Shown here piece by piece: positions 1 to 8,249 of a stretch of DNA of 64,000 nucleotides. Location of the stretch: NCBI GenBank assembly GCA_030374805.1, contig JARGSG010000211.1, forward strand, positions 464,636 through 528,635. Reading direction: 5' to 3'. The notes under the pieces are model-generated. The model was not told where the DNA came from. It saw only the letters and a program-made list of their open reading frames with translations, and did not search any database. A program made the translations under genes and the position numbers. Within the stretch, counting starts at the first letter, position 1, and each line of letters begins with the position of its first letter. This stretch comes from Gracilaria gracilis. Lineage: Eukaryota; Rhodophyta; Florideophyceae; Gracilariales; Gracilariaceae.

Positions 1-963
1 GAGAATTCCGAGAACCTCGGCGGTAGAGACCTGTGTGGGTACAATAGCCACCGGGTGTGGTAACATGGAACCAATGACTTGGTTCTTTACCAACCTCTGT
101 TGGGAGGAGCTGAAATTAGCAACCAATACTCTGAAGGGCTTTTCTGGCTCAACAAGTACAATCCGATTCGCGAGGGCCACGTTCTGCCTTTCGTAATGGA
201 GCGGCAATGGCTGAACGGTTTGCAGGCCGTGCTGTAGGGACGTGACCGTGACCCATGTCTGGGATTCCGGTGGAATGCAAATAGACCGAGCCACTCGGAG
301 CTTCGTAGATGAACGGTGCGATTCCGCTGGCTGCTGGGCCACTGGCAATGGAACTTACTTCTTGAAAGCCTTTCGTAAAGGTCGCCGAACAATTGGCACT
401 GTTGTGCCGTCCTCCAGCTCGACGGTCCTTTTCCGTGGTCGAATTGCTTCGACAAAACGGTCGCAGAAATCACATCCGAGTATGACCGGCGCAGCTAAAC
501 GCTTGCAGACTATGAAGTCCAAGCGGACAACGCAACGGCCAAGCCTGACAATCAGGTCAATTACTCCCACGATTGAAAGGGGCCTATTATTTGCATCCGC
601 TATCTCGGTCGGCGGGGCCGGCCGAATCTGAGACAATAACTGCGGCGGATTAAGCGATTGAACCAAGAAGTTTGGACCAGCACCCGTGTCGAGAACGGAC
701 AACTGCCGAACCATATAATGGTCGGATATCCCGAGGTCGGCGAAAACTTTGTAGTTTCGTTTCGCCATGACCAGGACTCTATCCGGAGCGCGGAAATTGC
801 GTGACCGTACCCACGGGCGACGGAGAACACCGAGATGTTCCGAGTCCACGTCTGTCGTGGCCATCTTCCTCGTAAGGATCGTGACCGGGGAGCGAGGCTT
901 TGCAACCTCCGGCGCAGTTGAGCTCGACTGCGTTTGCGCCGCTCCTTCAAAGGAGGCTCCCAT
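1..963 (-). pseudogene. pol, N-terminal part with retropepsin; nonsense codon, truncated by window
   Basis: This is the start of the Ty3-type polyprotein. An aspartic protease signature DTGAG lies about 95 residues from the first methionine, followed by a GCDFCD stretch that matches copy 2. The frame is -1 relative to gag and stays open across the gag stop. A TAA at 355-357 stands where copy 2 has CAA (Gln). Beyond it the same frame stays open to the window edge and still aligns with copy 2, so this is a single nonsense change, not the natural end. An ATG at 961-963 exists here, but copy 2 has ACG at that place, so it is unlikely to be the conserved start. Confidence 0.85.
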
Positions 964-965
964 GC

Positions 966-2984
966 TCAGTTTTTCTGAGCGTCGCCGCTATTTTGCGGAA
1001 CCGCTGGGTTCGCAAATGCGGCTGCTGCTTCACCATGATGCGGTGAAGATTCCTGTTTTCCAGGCTGAGTATCCGCCTTCGCACGAAGGTACGATTTGTC
1101 GGGAACACGTTCCCGCTCGGCGGGCGTCAACGACTCATAATGGAGAACAATTTTTGCCATCTCCCTGAATGGTAACATACAGTTCGGGGCAATATGACCA
1201 GGTTTGTAGCAAACATGGCATATGAGCTGGCGAAGAGAATCCGCATTGGGCGGCCTTCGCTCCTGTCTCGGGGGGTAGGGATCCCTCCACCCGGGGCGGG
1301 AGTTTCTGTATCCGCCAGAGTGCGGCACTGGCAATGCCGGAACATGATTACCGGCGTACAGAGCAGGATCCGAATCTTCGGTTGTCGGTCCCATCGTGGA
1401 TGGCAGGTCCGACGTTGCCAAAGATTGGTCACTCTGCACTAGGTGCACGTTGTCGTAGTTAGCATGGGCTGAACCTCTCGATTGATGCTGTGATAAATCC
1501 CTCTCTTCCAGATGGAATAGACGGCGTGTGCGAGACTTAATGCCGGCACGTGCCCGTGCCGCATCACCGTCAGCTTGGGCAAATTGAACCAGCTCCAAGT
1601 AGGAGATCTTGCGCTTGTTCTCCCGATAACGGGCTACCAAAGTCCTAATCGAGGGAACCAAGCCATCCACAAACATGGTACATCGCTCGGCCGCGGAGTA
1701 GACGTTCCCACAGCGGTGAAAGGCCTTATTCAACCGTGTAGAATAAACGGTCTCCGTCTCTTCCGGTCCTTGCTTCGTGTCGCGCAATGCGAGTATGGCC
1801 TCTTGAATTGCGTTCCCTGTAGCGTAGGATCGCAGGAGGTACTGTACAGCCTCTGGCCAACAGGTCACTCCTCCCTCGGAGGCACGAGACGATCCGCGGA
1901 CAGAGTTGTACTGGTCCTCGGCCATACCTTTTAAAAAGTAAGGCAGTGCGATGTAGGCTTGCGCCTCAGACATCCGAAGTACATCGGCTTCCCCAACATA
2001 TCGGGCGAGAAAGTCCAACACTAGGATTGGATCCTGCCCAGAGAACTTATTGGGCTTCAGTGTGAGCTCCAGCCTCTTAATCTGGTCTTTCACTCGTCCA
2101 GTCCCGCGAGGGGTCATTTCTGCACTGGAGTCTTCCAGCCGATAATATCGGTACGACAGCAACTTCCGATACAATAAATTCGTCGGCTTCAGTTCCTTGA
2201 GTCCAAGGTGCTTTCGTCCTTTAGAACGGCTCCGGGCAACGCCTTGCGTGGCCTCGGTGGCCCGGGAACGGGTAGCACGAGAGCGTGGGGGCTCGTCCTC
2301 ACTTTCCGAAGAATCGGTTGACGAATCCCTGACTTGGGCATTAGACTCAGAGGATGAAGAAGAGGACGAATCAGGTTCCAATTTAACCTTTCTCTTCTTT
2401 CCCGCATGGCGGTCCTTGGAGCGGTGCGACTTCCGAGAACCTTCGGAAACCGGCACGCCGGGCGCCACAGCATCGTGGATGATGGTGTGCTCGACTGTTT
2501 CCAGACGGGCCGCTAAGCGGTTTAAACGATCAGCTGCCTTCTCATGCAGGACAGCCGATTCCTTTCGGTCTTCCATGATCTGGTTGACATCAGACCGTAA
2601 GACACGGACGTCTTGCGAAACATCCCGAACATCGGCTTCGTACAGCCGTTGCCGGAGTTTCGTAATGTCGTGGATCAGAGCCACGTGAGAGTTCTGCATC
2701 ACGCGCACTTGTGCCTCTAATTCACGGAGGGTATACTCGTCGGACCTCGACGACATGGCTTCAGCCGCTTGCGCGGAATTAGCCGGTCCTTGAGCGGGTG
2801 GGGCCCTATTGTTGGTACGGGGACCCCGGGAAGCCGGTGCTTGAGCGGTATCACCCGGGACGTTCAGTACATCCGTTGGTAACGGCGGGAGGCTCTGAGC
2901 CAGTCCAGATGATTCCGGTGGTCCGGCAATTGGGCCAGGTGCAGACCCAGCCTTCGAGCGACCGTTGTTACGGCGAGATGTCAT
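966..2984 (-). CDS. Gag-like capsid/nucleocapsid protein of Ty3 copy 1
   Basis: A 672-residue Gag. The N-terminus is low-complexity and rich in Ser and Pro, followed by a predicted coiled region, an acidic Ser/Glu tract, a conserved capsid-like core, and near the C-terminus a CCHC zinc knuckle (C-x2-C-x4-H-x4-C, reading CHVCYKPGHIAPNC). It aligns nearly end to end with the 673-residue Gag at 41620-43641. The start is placed at the ATG at 2984 because it matches the start of copy 2; the frame also has an ATG five codons earlier at 2999. The protein would package the element RNA. No frameshift or stop is visible, so gag remains intact although pol is broken. Confidence 0.9.
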   Translation of the reverse strand: MTSRRNNGRSKAGSAPGPIAGPPESSGLAQSLPPLPTDVLNVPGDTAQAPASRGPRTNNRAPPAQGPANSAQAAEAMSSRSDEYTLRELEAQVRVMQNSHVALIHDITKLRQRLYEADVRDVSQDVRVLRSDVNQIMEDRKESAVLHEKAADRLNRLAARLETVEHTIIHDAVAPGVPVSEGSRKSHRSKDRHAGKKRKVKLEPDSSSSSSSESNAQVRDSSTDSSESEDEPPRSRATRSRATEATQGVARSRSKGRKHLGLKELKPTNLLYRKLLSYRYYRLEDSSAEMTPRGTGRVKDQIKRLELTLKPNKFSGQDPILVLDFLARYVGEADVLRMSEAQAYIALPYFLKGMAEDQYNSVRGSSRASEGGVTCWPEAVQYLLRSYATGNAIQEAILALRDTKQGPEETETVYSTRLNKAFHRCGNVYSAAERCTMFVDGLVPSIRTLVARYRENKRKISYLELVQFAQADGDAARARAGIKSRTRRLFHLEERDLSQHQSRGSAHANYDNVHLVQSDQSLATSDLPSTMGPTTEDSDPALYAGNHVPALPVPHSGGYRNSRPGWRDPYPPRQERRPPNADSLRQLICHVCYKPGHIAPNCMLPFREMAKIVLHYESLTPAERERVPDKSYLRAKADTQPGKQESSPHHGEAAAAFANPAVPQNSGDAQKN

Positions 2985-3120
2985 TGTCCGCCGAAGCAAT
3001 CGGGAGTTTTAAACGAACGATTACCGCTTCCAGCAATAACGCAAAGTAGATTCTCCCCACGCAGAGGGATACAGCACCAGTTTCCACTACAACAAAAGTT
3101 GGCCAGAAAGCCGTTTCTAG

Positions 3121-3132
3121 GTCGGGAGACCA
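3121..3132 (-). other. Primer-binding site of Ty3 copy 1
   Basis: On the minus strand TGGTCTCCCGAC follows the LTR end by 2 nt. The leading TGG is expected for pairing to a tRNA CCA end, and copy 2 has the same 12 bases. I could not assign the tRNA. Confidence 0.7.
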
Positions 3133-3134
3133 CT

Positions 3135-3986
3135 TGTGGGGCAAAGCCGGGAACGGAAGGAAAGAACACAAACCGCGCCAGCGGCTACGCACCCAAGGTG
3201 TTCAGCCTTGCTTCCTATTGGGGCAGAGCAGTGGCAGAACCCTCCGATGAGGCCGACACGTGCCGGGCGTAACTCCGGGCAGCCTCTTCCTGACTTACAG
3301 ACGGAGGTTGGGGGTGGAAATGGGGTTGCCAACAGGATGGATTCCACTGGGTGTGGCGTATCCCGTAGGAAAAGGGGCGAGATAGAAGGTAGCAAAATGA
3401 GCCGCACTGCGGAGCACAGACTCGTGAGGGCTGGGAATAATCCCGAGACAAAAAGGGGCAAATCTGTACAACAGGGCGAAGTGTAACGAAGCCGTAAGAC
3501 GGGAAAACAGAAAGAGTGTATGGAAGAATGATAAATAAGAGGCCGTAACGACGGATAGGTGCTTCTCGGTGACGGAGGTGGATAAGTTGTCCGGATAAGC
3601 GGCGGTATTCCCCGGGAATGGGGCGAAAGACCGTGCGCAAGCGGAACTCAAGCTAGAGCCAAGGCCTCGTTGAGGTTTACTTCCCCGTACAGTGGCGGCA
3701 AGTGCCGCCACTTATATACGGCTGACAAATATCACTAAAATATCTAAGTACCCGGCACGCCGGCCAACACTACCCACGTGTACCTCCGTGGCACACTTGC
3801 AACGGCGCATCCGGTAATCGGGCGCGGGCACACACGTTTCGCGCCAGTCCTACCCTTCATAGGCGGATCCCTAATCCAGGCCAAATAGGCAAATAGACTT
3901 CATAATAGTAGGAAGTTCAGCCGAAAATAACAACGGATGTATGAGCGGCATCCTTCTCAGTCCCTGCCGAGGGCAATTGCTCTACA
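3135..3986 (-). repeat. 5' LTR of Ty3 copy 1 (852 bp)
   Basis: The ends are imperfect inverted repeats (TGTAGAGCAA at 3986 and TTGCCCCACA ending at 3135). It contains a TATA-like box (TATATAAG on the minus strand, 3711-3718) followed at once by a 10-bp perfect inverted repeat, identical to the LTRs of copy 2. The rest is clearly diverged from copy 2, so the two insertions are not recent sisters. Confidence 0.85.
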
Positions 3987-4882
3987 CAGCGTGGGGTTAT
4001 AAGAGTCTTGATGGCCTTCTTGCTTCTTTCATCAATCATACTTTGATGATAGGGACCCTCGATTTTGCCATCGATAAGCTTGAGGGTGAGCTTGCGTAAC
4101 AAGGATGCATTGAACTTAACTCCCGCTTTTCGCATGCGGTTGAAGTCGTCCAGCAAATCCTGGTGTAGGGCAAACACCCACGGCGTTATGCGACGTTCTC
4201 TTTCGCCGCGGCTCTTACAATTGTGTCTCTTGAGCCCATTTTTGGTGACACGTACGAATGAGAACTCTCCTTTTCTTGACATGCTATCCTGCCCGTTGGC
4301 TAACATTTGTCGTTGTTTCCAGTATCTACAGGCTCTTTGGAGGTTGGTTTTGGCACTTCCACGGAAGTATTGGGGAAATTGCGCGACTGCTTGAGAGGGT
4401 ATATGCGTTGCTCCTTCGGCAAGAGCTCAGTTTATCATCCAGCGTGCGATAGTTGCCCTTTGGGTGTTTGTGAGGACCTATTGTGGTGAACGGCGTGTTT
4501 GGGGAGATGAATCTGGTGTTTCGGATTGGTTCTGCTGATGGTTGTGCTCTATGGACTGCTGGGTTGAGCTTGTCGTTGCAGAAGAAGATGATTCGGTTTG
4601 GTTGGTAGGATTGCTCTGCATCTGTGCAAACGCACTAAGTAAAGGAGAAGCAATGAGCGACATGATCTCGTGTTTGGGAGAAGCTGTCTATGCTTGTTTG
4701 AGCAGAGGAAGTTCTTATATAGATGTCCTGATTTGTATTTGGCGCCCAAAGCACCTGGATCTCATGTTGGCCTACATTAATTGCGTCTCAGATCCAGACG
4801 CAGTCACCTTGAATAGTGTGGCCTACTCTAATTTGTGTTACCACACTAATTGAGAACCCACACTAGTTACAGTGTTGACCTG
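3987..4882 (-). mobile_element. Pogo-like DNA transposon, 5' part (copy 1), interrupted by the Ty3 element
   Basis: This is the transposase N-terminal half plus the 5' terminal region of the family seen whole at 38631-40594. The outer end is a terminal inverted repeat reading, on the minus strand, CAGGTCAACACTGTAACTAG. It is followed by TA (4883-4884), the target dinucleotide expected for Tc1/mariner/pogo elements. Subterminal DNA carries AATTAGTGTGG repeats. The coding part has an in-frame TAG near 4478 where the other copy reads His, and it is cut at 3986 by the LTR, so it is a pseudogene. Confidence 0.85.
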
Positions 4883-5187
4883 TAGTGACGAATTGCGTGT
4901 CGTGGCCAACTGAGAATCCTTTGAGACGGGATACATTAGTTTTCTTGTTCTTGTGTACCGGGGCAAACCACCTTCGTTATCTTCACACATATTCAACCAA
5001 AGTTGGAAGTAGAGCAAGTCGACCCGAGTTGGCTTTCGTTTCTTGGATTGCCAGGGCGACCGAGAGCTCTTTTTCATCGTCCATCACAATATTATCTAGA
5101 ACATATCTAGAACAAGGCTGATATCAGCTCCTTCGAGGGAAAAACTTTCCAGGGACGTAGAATTACGTGTAACTGACGTTTAACGGT

Positions 5188-7203
5188 TTGATCACGCGCT
5201 GGTTTAAAAGCCTTTCAACCTTCAAAAATTTAAACACTAGTAGTGGAACCCCTCTTGTAAAACAGCAGCAATCCCTGGCTCTTCACTGGAAATCCAGTCG
5301 ACCTGCCTATCACTTTCGCGGGAGATTATCAGCGCTGTTCCAAAAACCTTCGTTCTTCCATGTGTCGGCGTTTACGATGGCACCACGAAAGCCACAGCAA
5401 CCGACCTCCGGAGTAGTTCGTCGTGTGGTACGCACCGTCACTACCGAGGAGGTCATTGAACACATTGTGGAACCGTCTTCCTCAACACCGTCGAGGAAGA
5501 CAGCCAAACCGAAAACCCCCATTAAGAAGAAAACAGCAAAGGCGTCTTCTTCTGCAAGCTCCTCACGCTCGACCACCAAGCCAAAGGCCAAGCCGTCAGT
5601 GAAGAAGGCGGAGCCGAAGACCATTGCTGGGAAGAAGGCAGAGCCGAAGACCATTGCTGTGAAGAAAACAAAGCCGAAGACCACTACTGTGAAGAAAGCA
5701 GAGCCGAAGACCACTACTGTGAAGAAAGCAGTACCGAAGACCACTACTGTGAAGAAAACAGAGCCGAAGACCACTACTGTGAAGAAAGCAGAGCCGAAGA
5801 CCACTACTGTGAAGAAGGCACCCGCAAGTGCTAGTAAGACGAAGCAGACAGCTAAAAGTAGACCCAAATCGAACAGCGCCACCTCCGCTACTAAAGCTAA
5901 AGCTCCAACGGTGAAAAGGACGGGGACTAAGACTGTCATATCCAGCACACAGAAAAAGACTGCAGCCAAGGGTACATCCTCAAAGGCTGCCACTGGCATA
6001 AAAGAAACCAAGGCCTCAGCTACCAAGGCGAAGCCCAATATCGCAAAGGCAACTGGAGTGAAGAAAGAAAAGAAGTCTCTTTCTGTACAACCTTCCATCA
6101 AGAAGAAGACTGTATCCAAACCTGCGCGGAAAAATGTGAAGAAGAGCACTGCGGCGAAATCCGAGCCGACTGCCGCTCAGCTGAATGAGGCGCAAAAACT
6201 TCATGCCGAAATGCGTGCTAAGATGTTCAATGAAGCTCTGCAGGTAGCACGAATGGAAGCGCGTGCTGAGTTTCAACGTTTGGCAAGTAAGGGACAGGAT
6301 GTTACCAACAGCGCGGTGAAAACGCCCAAGGCCGAGCCGCTTTCTTTCGTAAGCAGAGGAGCTCCAGGACCCTCTTCGTTTGGTTTAGAACAACGCAGTG
6401 GTGCAAATCCACTCTTTGTCACACCCGGTGTTCGTGCCCGTCGAGTTAAGCAAACTGCTCGAAGGACAGTGAGTACCCCAATTCCTTCATCGTCGAGATC
6501 TGCTGCACAATCTGTAGCACGCTCGAATCACGGGACTAGAGCGGTTAACCAAGATGAGGTTTGGATTCTCTCACACGAAACGGGTTACGTCCCAGACGGC
6601 TTCCATTCCGCAGAATTGCCAGAACGTAAAGAAGTTGGCACATTTACCAGCAGGGCTGACGCAGTGAAGGAGGGTAAGCGTCTTGTTGGAAACGATGTTG
6701 GATACTCATGGGCGGAAGTGTGTGAAGCAGGTGACTTGGAAGTAGAAGAAGACTCGTCCAAGAAGTGGGAAATTTGTTGGAGTCCACCAGACTCTCAGTT
6801 TTCGCGTGTTGTGGCACTATGCGTCAAACTCAGTGAGGGGACATGGCTAGTTGAGACTGAAAGTGGCTATTATCCGGACAGGTTTCACTCCTACATGGCT
6901 CCAACCAAAAAGACTCTGGGGCCGTATAAAACACGCCAGATGGCAGTGAATATGGGTAAGAATCAGGTTGGTAGCGTATACGGCATAGACTGGGATGAAG
7001 TCGCATCTGGGGGTGATCTAGAAATCGTTGTCGATAATGCTACACGTTGGGAGGTTTGTTGGAGTCCACCAGACTCTGAATATTCTCGAGTCGTTGTCAA
7101 GCTCGTCACGGCAGCACCCGCTCAAAGCGGCGGAAATAGTATGCCAGCAAGGGGGGAAGAGAGTGACAATGATGACTACGAAGGATTCCCTGTTATGTTT
7201 TAG
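5188..7203 (+). CDS. Lysine-rich decapeptide-repeat protein with duplicated C-terminal domain
   Basis: The open frame is 671 codons. A second ATG at 5377 (MAPRKPQQ...) gives 608 residues and is the likelier start for a nuclear protein; the 63 residues before it are basic and Ser-rich and could instead be a mitochondrial presequence. The N-terminal 300 residues are Lys/Ala/Thr/Pro-rich, like histone H1 tails, and include seven tandem decapeptides of the type KKAEPKTTTV. The C-terminus holds two copies of an ~85-residue domain. Both share a pattern of aromatic-rich start, GY-x-PD-x-FHS, a central GxxYxxxxWxEV-like core, and the ending WSPPDS-x-[FY]SRVV. I do not recognise this domain. The tail suggests DNA or chromatin binding, which is inference. 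Confidence 0.8.
   Translation: MITRWFKSLSTFKNLNTSSGTPLVKQQQSLALHWKSSRPAYHFRGRLSALFQKPSFFHVSAFTMAPRKPQQPTSGVVRRVVRTVTTEEVIEHIVEPSSSTPSRKTAKPKTPIKKKTAKASSSASSSRSTTKPKAKPSVKKAEPKTIAGKKAEPKTIAVKKTKPKTTTVKKAEPKTTTVKKAVPKTTTVKKTEPKTTTVKKAEPKTTTVKKAPASASKTKQTAKSRPKSNSATSATKAKAPTVKRTGTKTVISSTQKKTAAKGTSSKAATGIKETKASATKAKPNIAKATGVKKEKKSLSVQPSIKKKTVSKPARKNVKKSTAAKSEPTAAQLNEAQKLHAEMRAKMFNEALQVARMEARAEFQRLASKGQDVTNSAVKTPKAEPLSFVSRGAPGPSSFGLEQRSGANPLFVTPGVRARRVKQTARRTVSTPIPSSSRSAAQSVARSNHGTRAVNQDEVWILSHETGYVPDGFHSAELPERKEVGTFTSRADAVKEGKRLVGNDVGYSWAEVCEAGDLEVEEDSSKKWEICWSPPDSQFSRVVALCVKLSEGTWLVETESGYYPDRFHSYMAPTKKTLGPYKTRQMAVNMGKNQVGSVYGIDWDEVASGGDLEIVVDNATRWEVCWSPPDSEYSRVVVKLVTAAPAQSGGNSMPARGEESDNDDYEGFPVMF
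5605..5820 (+). repeat. Seven tandem 30-bp coding repeats
   Basis: Each unit codes for ten residues of the form KK(A/T)(E/K/V)PKT(T/I)(T/A)V. Units differ by one to a few bases, so this is a young in-frame minisatellite that probably varies in copy number between strains. Confidence 0.9.
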
Positions 7204-7660
7204 GAGAGACTTCTGCTCTTCCATCCACAACCTGGTTCACTGGATACATTTTGTATTTGTTTATCCCTCCTTACGAGGCCTTGTAGTCGGATTGGCACGT
7301 GAGTTTCGGTGAGTAAACTCCACAGTATCGTTCTTCAAGTGGTCTTCGAGTTCATGGAGCAGAAACCCCATGTTAAAACGGATTCGACCGAATGCAACGA
7401 CGATAGAAGTTGGTCGATTTGGATGTCACCCCTCTCCCCATTTGTAAGACAAGTACGCTTATGCTTCCGTAATATGTGAGTTCTAATAAGGTCCAACCTG
7501 TGGCGCTTCCCTTGAAAACGTAACCAATATGTACGAAGGTATATACTTTGGTGCGCTCATTGAGCTACTGTATTGTTAACTAAGAAAGCAATCAAGTCTT
7601 TCTTCTCCTTCTTCTTTACTGTGGTCGTGAGTTCCCTATTCCAAAACTGAAGGAGAAGAA
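7204..7660 (+). other. Intergenic, no gene seen
   Basis: Between the Lys-rich gene and the LINE fragment there are only short open frames. Pyrimidine-rich tracts (CTTCTTCT-type, about 7600-7620) resemble DNA next to other LINE tails in the window (about 12105-12125) and probably belong to the 3' region of that repeat. Confidence 0.4.
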
Positions 7661-7705
7661 CTACTCATTCAAGTAACTACTCAAAAATGCCAAAAACCTC
7701 TTGGG
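7661..7705 (-). pseudogene. LINE C-terminal tail, last piece (continues at 8232-8249 and 11161)
   Basis: On the minus strand this encodes the end of a reverse-transcriptase polyprotein, KRFLAFLSSYLNE-stop. It matches QKFLALLRRESFI-stop at 17300-17337. Removing the two transposon insertions and one copy of each 8-bp duplication joins it in frame to 8232-8249 and then to 11161 onward. Confidence 0.7.
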
Positions 7706-8223
7706 CAGGGATGTAACCAATCCGAGGGGGAGGGGATTGCGATTTGAGCGTGCAATCTTCCAGACGATTGCAATAGCTTTACAGAAATCCAATCCGATTG
7801 CAATCGCTTTCCCACAGAAACAATCTAATTGCAATCCTTCCTCGGAAACACCACCCCATCGCAATTCGTATTCATTTCGGCAATTGTAGCCCCAACTTTA
7901 CTGGCATATCTACTTTTCATCCGTTTGGACCACCTCAATGCTTCCCGCACTAGTTCGACGTCCCAAAAGCGAGCATTGACGCGAAGAAAGATTGCTGTAG
8001 CCAGTATGTGAACGTTACACTTTGGACTAGAGAATTAACGTTTTCTTTCAATAGAAACTCTTTACTCTGTTAATCAATGTCTCAGTTGCAATGATCTGCA
8101 ATCTGAGGGGACGATTGGTCTGAAAGAGGCCGTCAAATTGCCATGCTTTTGGAGGCGAACAATCCATGATTGCATCTTGGGATTGCAATAGATTCCAATC
8201 CAATCGATTTCGTTACATCCCTG
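7706..8223. mobile_element. Non-autonomous hAT-type MITE, 518 bp
   Basis: Perfect 12-bp terminal inverted repeats CAGGGATGTAAC occur at 7706-7717 and 8212-8223. A perfect 8-bp target duplication CTCTTGGG sits immediately outside, at 7698-7705 and 8224-8231. It has no transposase, only short shadow ORFs. Subterminal DNA is dense in GATTGCAAT-like words on both strands, as expected for transposase-binding repeats. The 8-bp duplication and CAGGG start point to the hAT superfamily. The TIR differs from the adjacent autonomous hAT after the fifth base, so that element is not obviously its helper. Confidence 0.9.
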
Positions 8224-8249
8224 CTCTTGGGACATTGTCGGACTATTTC

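Larger units (their letters stand above)
1..3986 (-). mobile_element. Ty3/Gypsy LTR retrotransposon, copy 1 (cut by window edge)
   Basis: Reading right to left, this element has a 5' LTR, a primer-binding site, gag, and a pol that starts with the protease and runs off the left edge. It is the diverged sister of the element at 40595-52333, with the same order and same frame relation. Its LTR begins TGTAGAGC directly against a pogo-like transposase gene, so it inserted into that DNA transposon. The 3' LTR and the other target-site copy lie outside the window. A nonsense codon in pol (355-357) indicates that this copy is defective, although gag is open. Confidence 0.9.

Noticed and set aside
5605-5820. 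Regular 30-bp repeats resembling a CRISPR array
   Set aside because: The units are contiguous coding repeats without spacers, in a eukaryotic gene.
5310-6149. 279-codon minus-strand frame rich in Phe and Val
   Set aside because: It is the reverse image of the Lys/Thr decapeptide repeats of the plus-strand gene.
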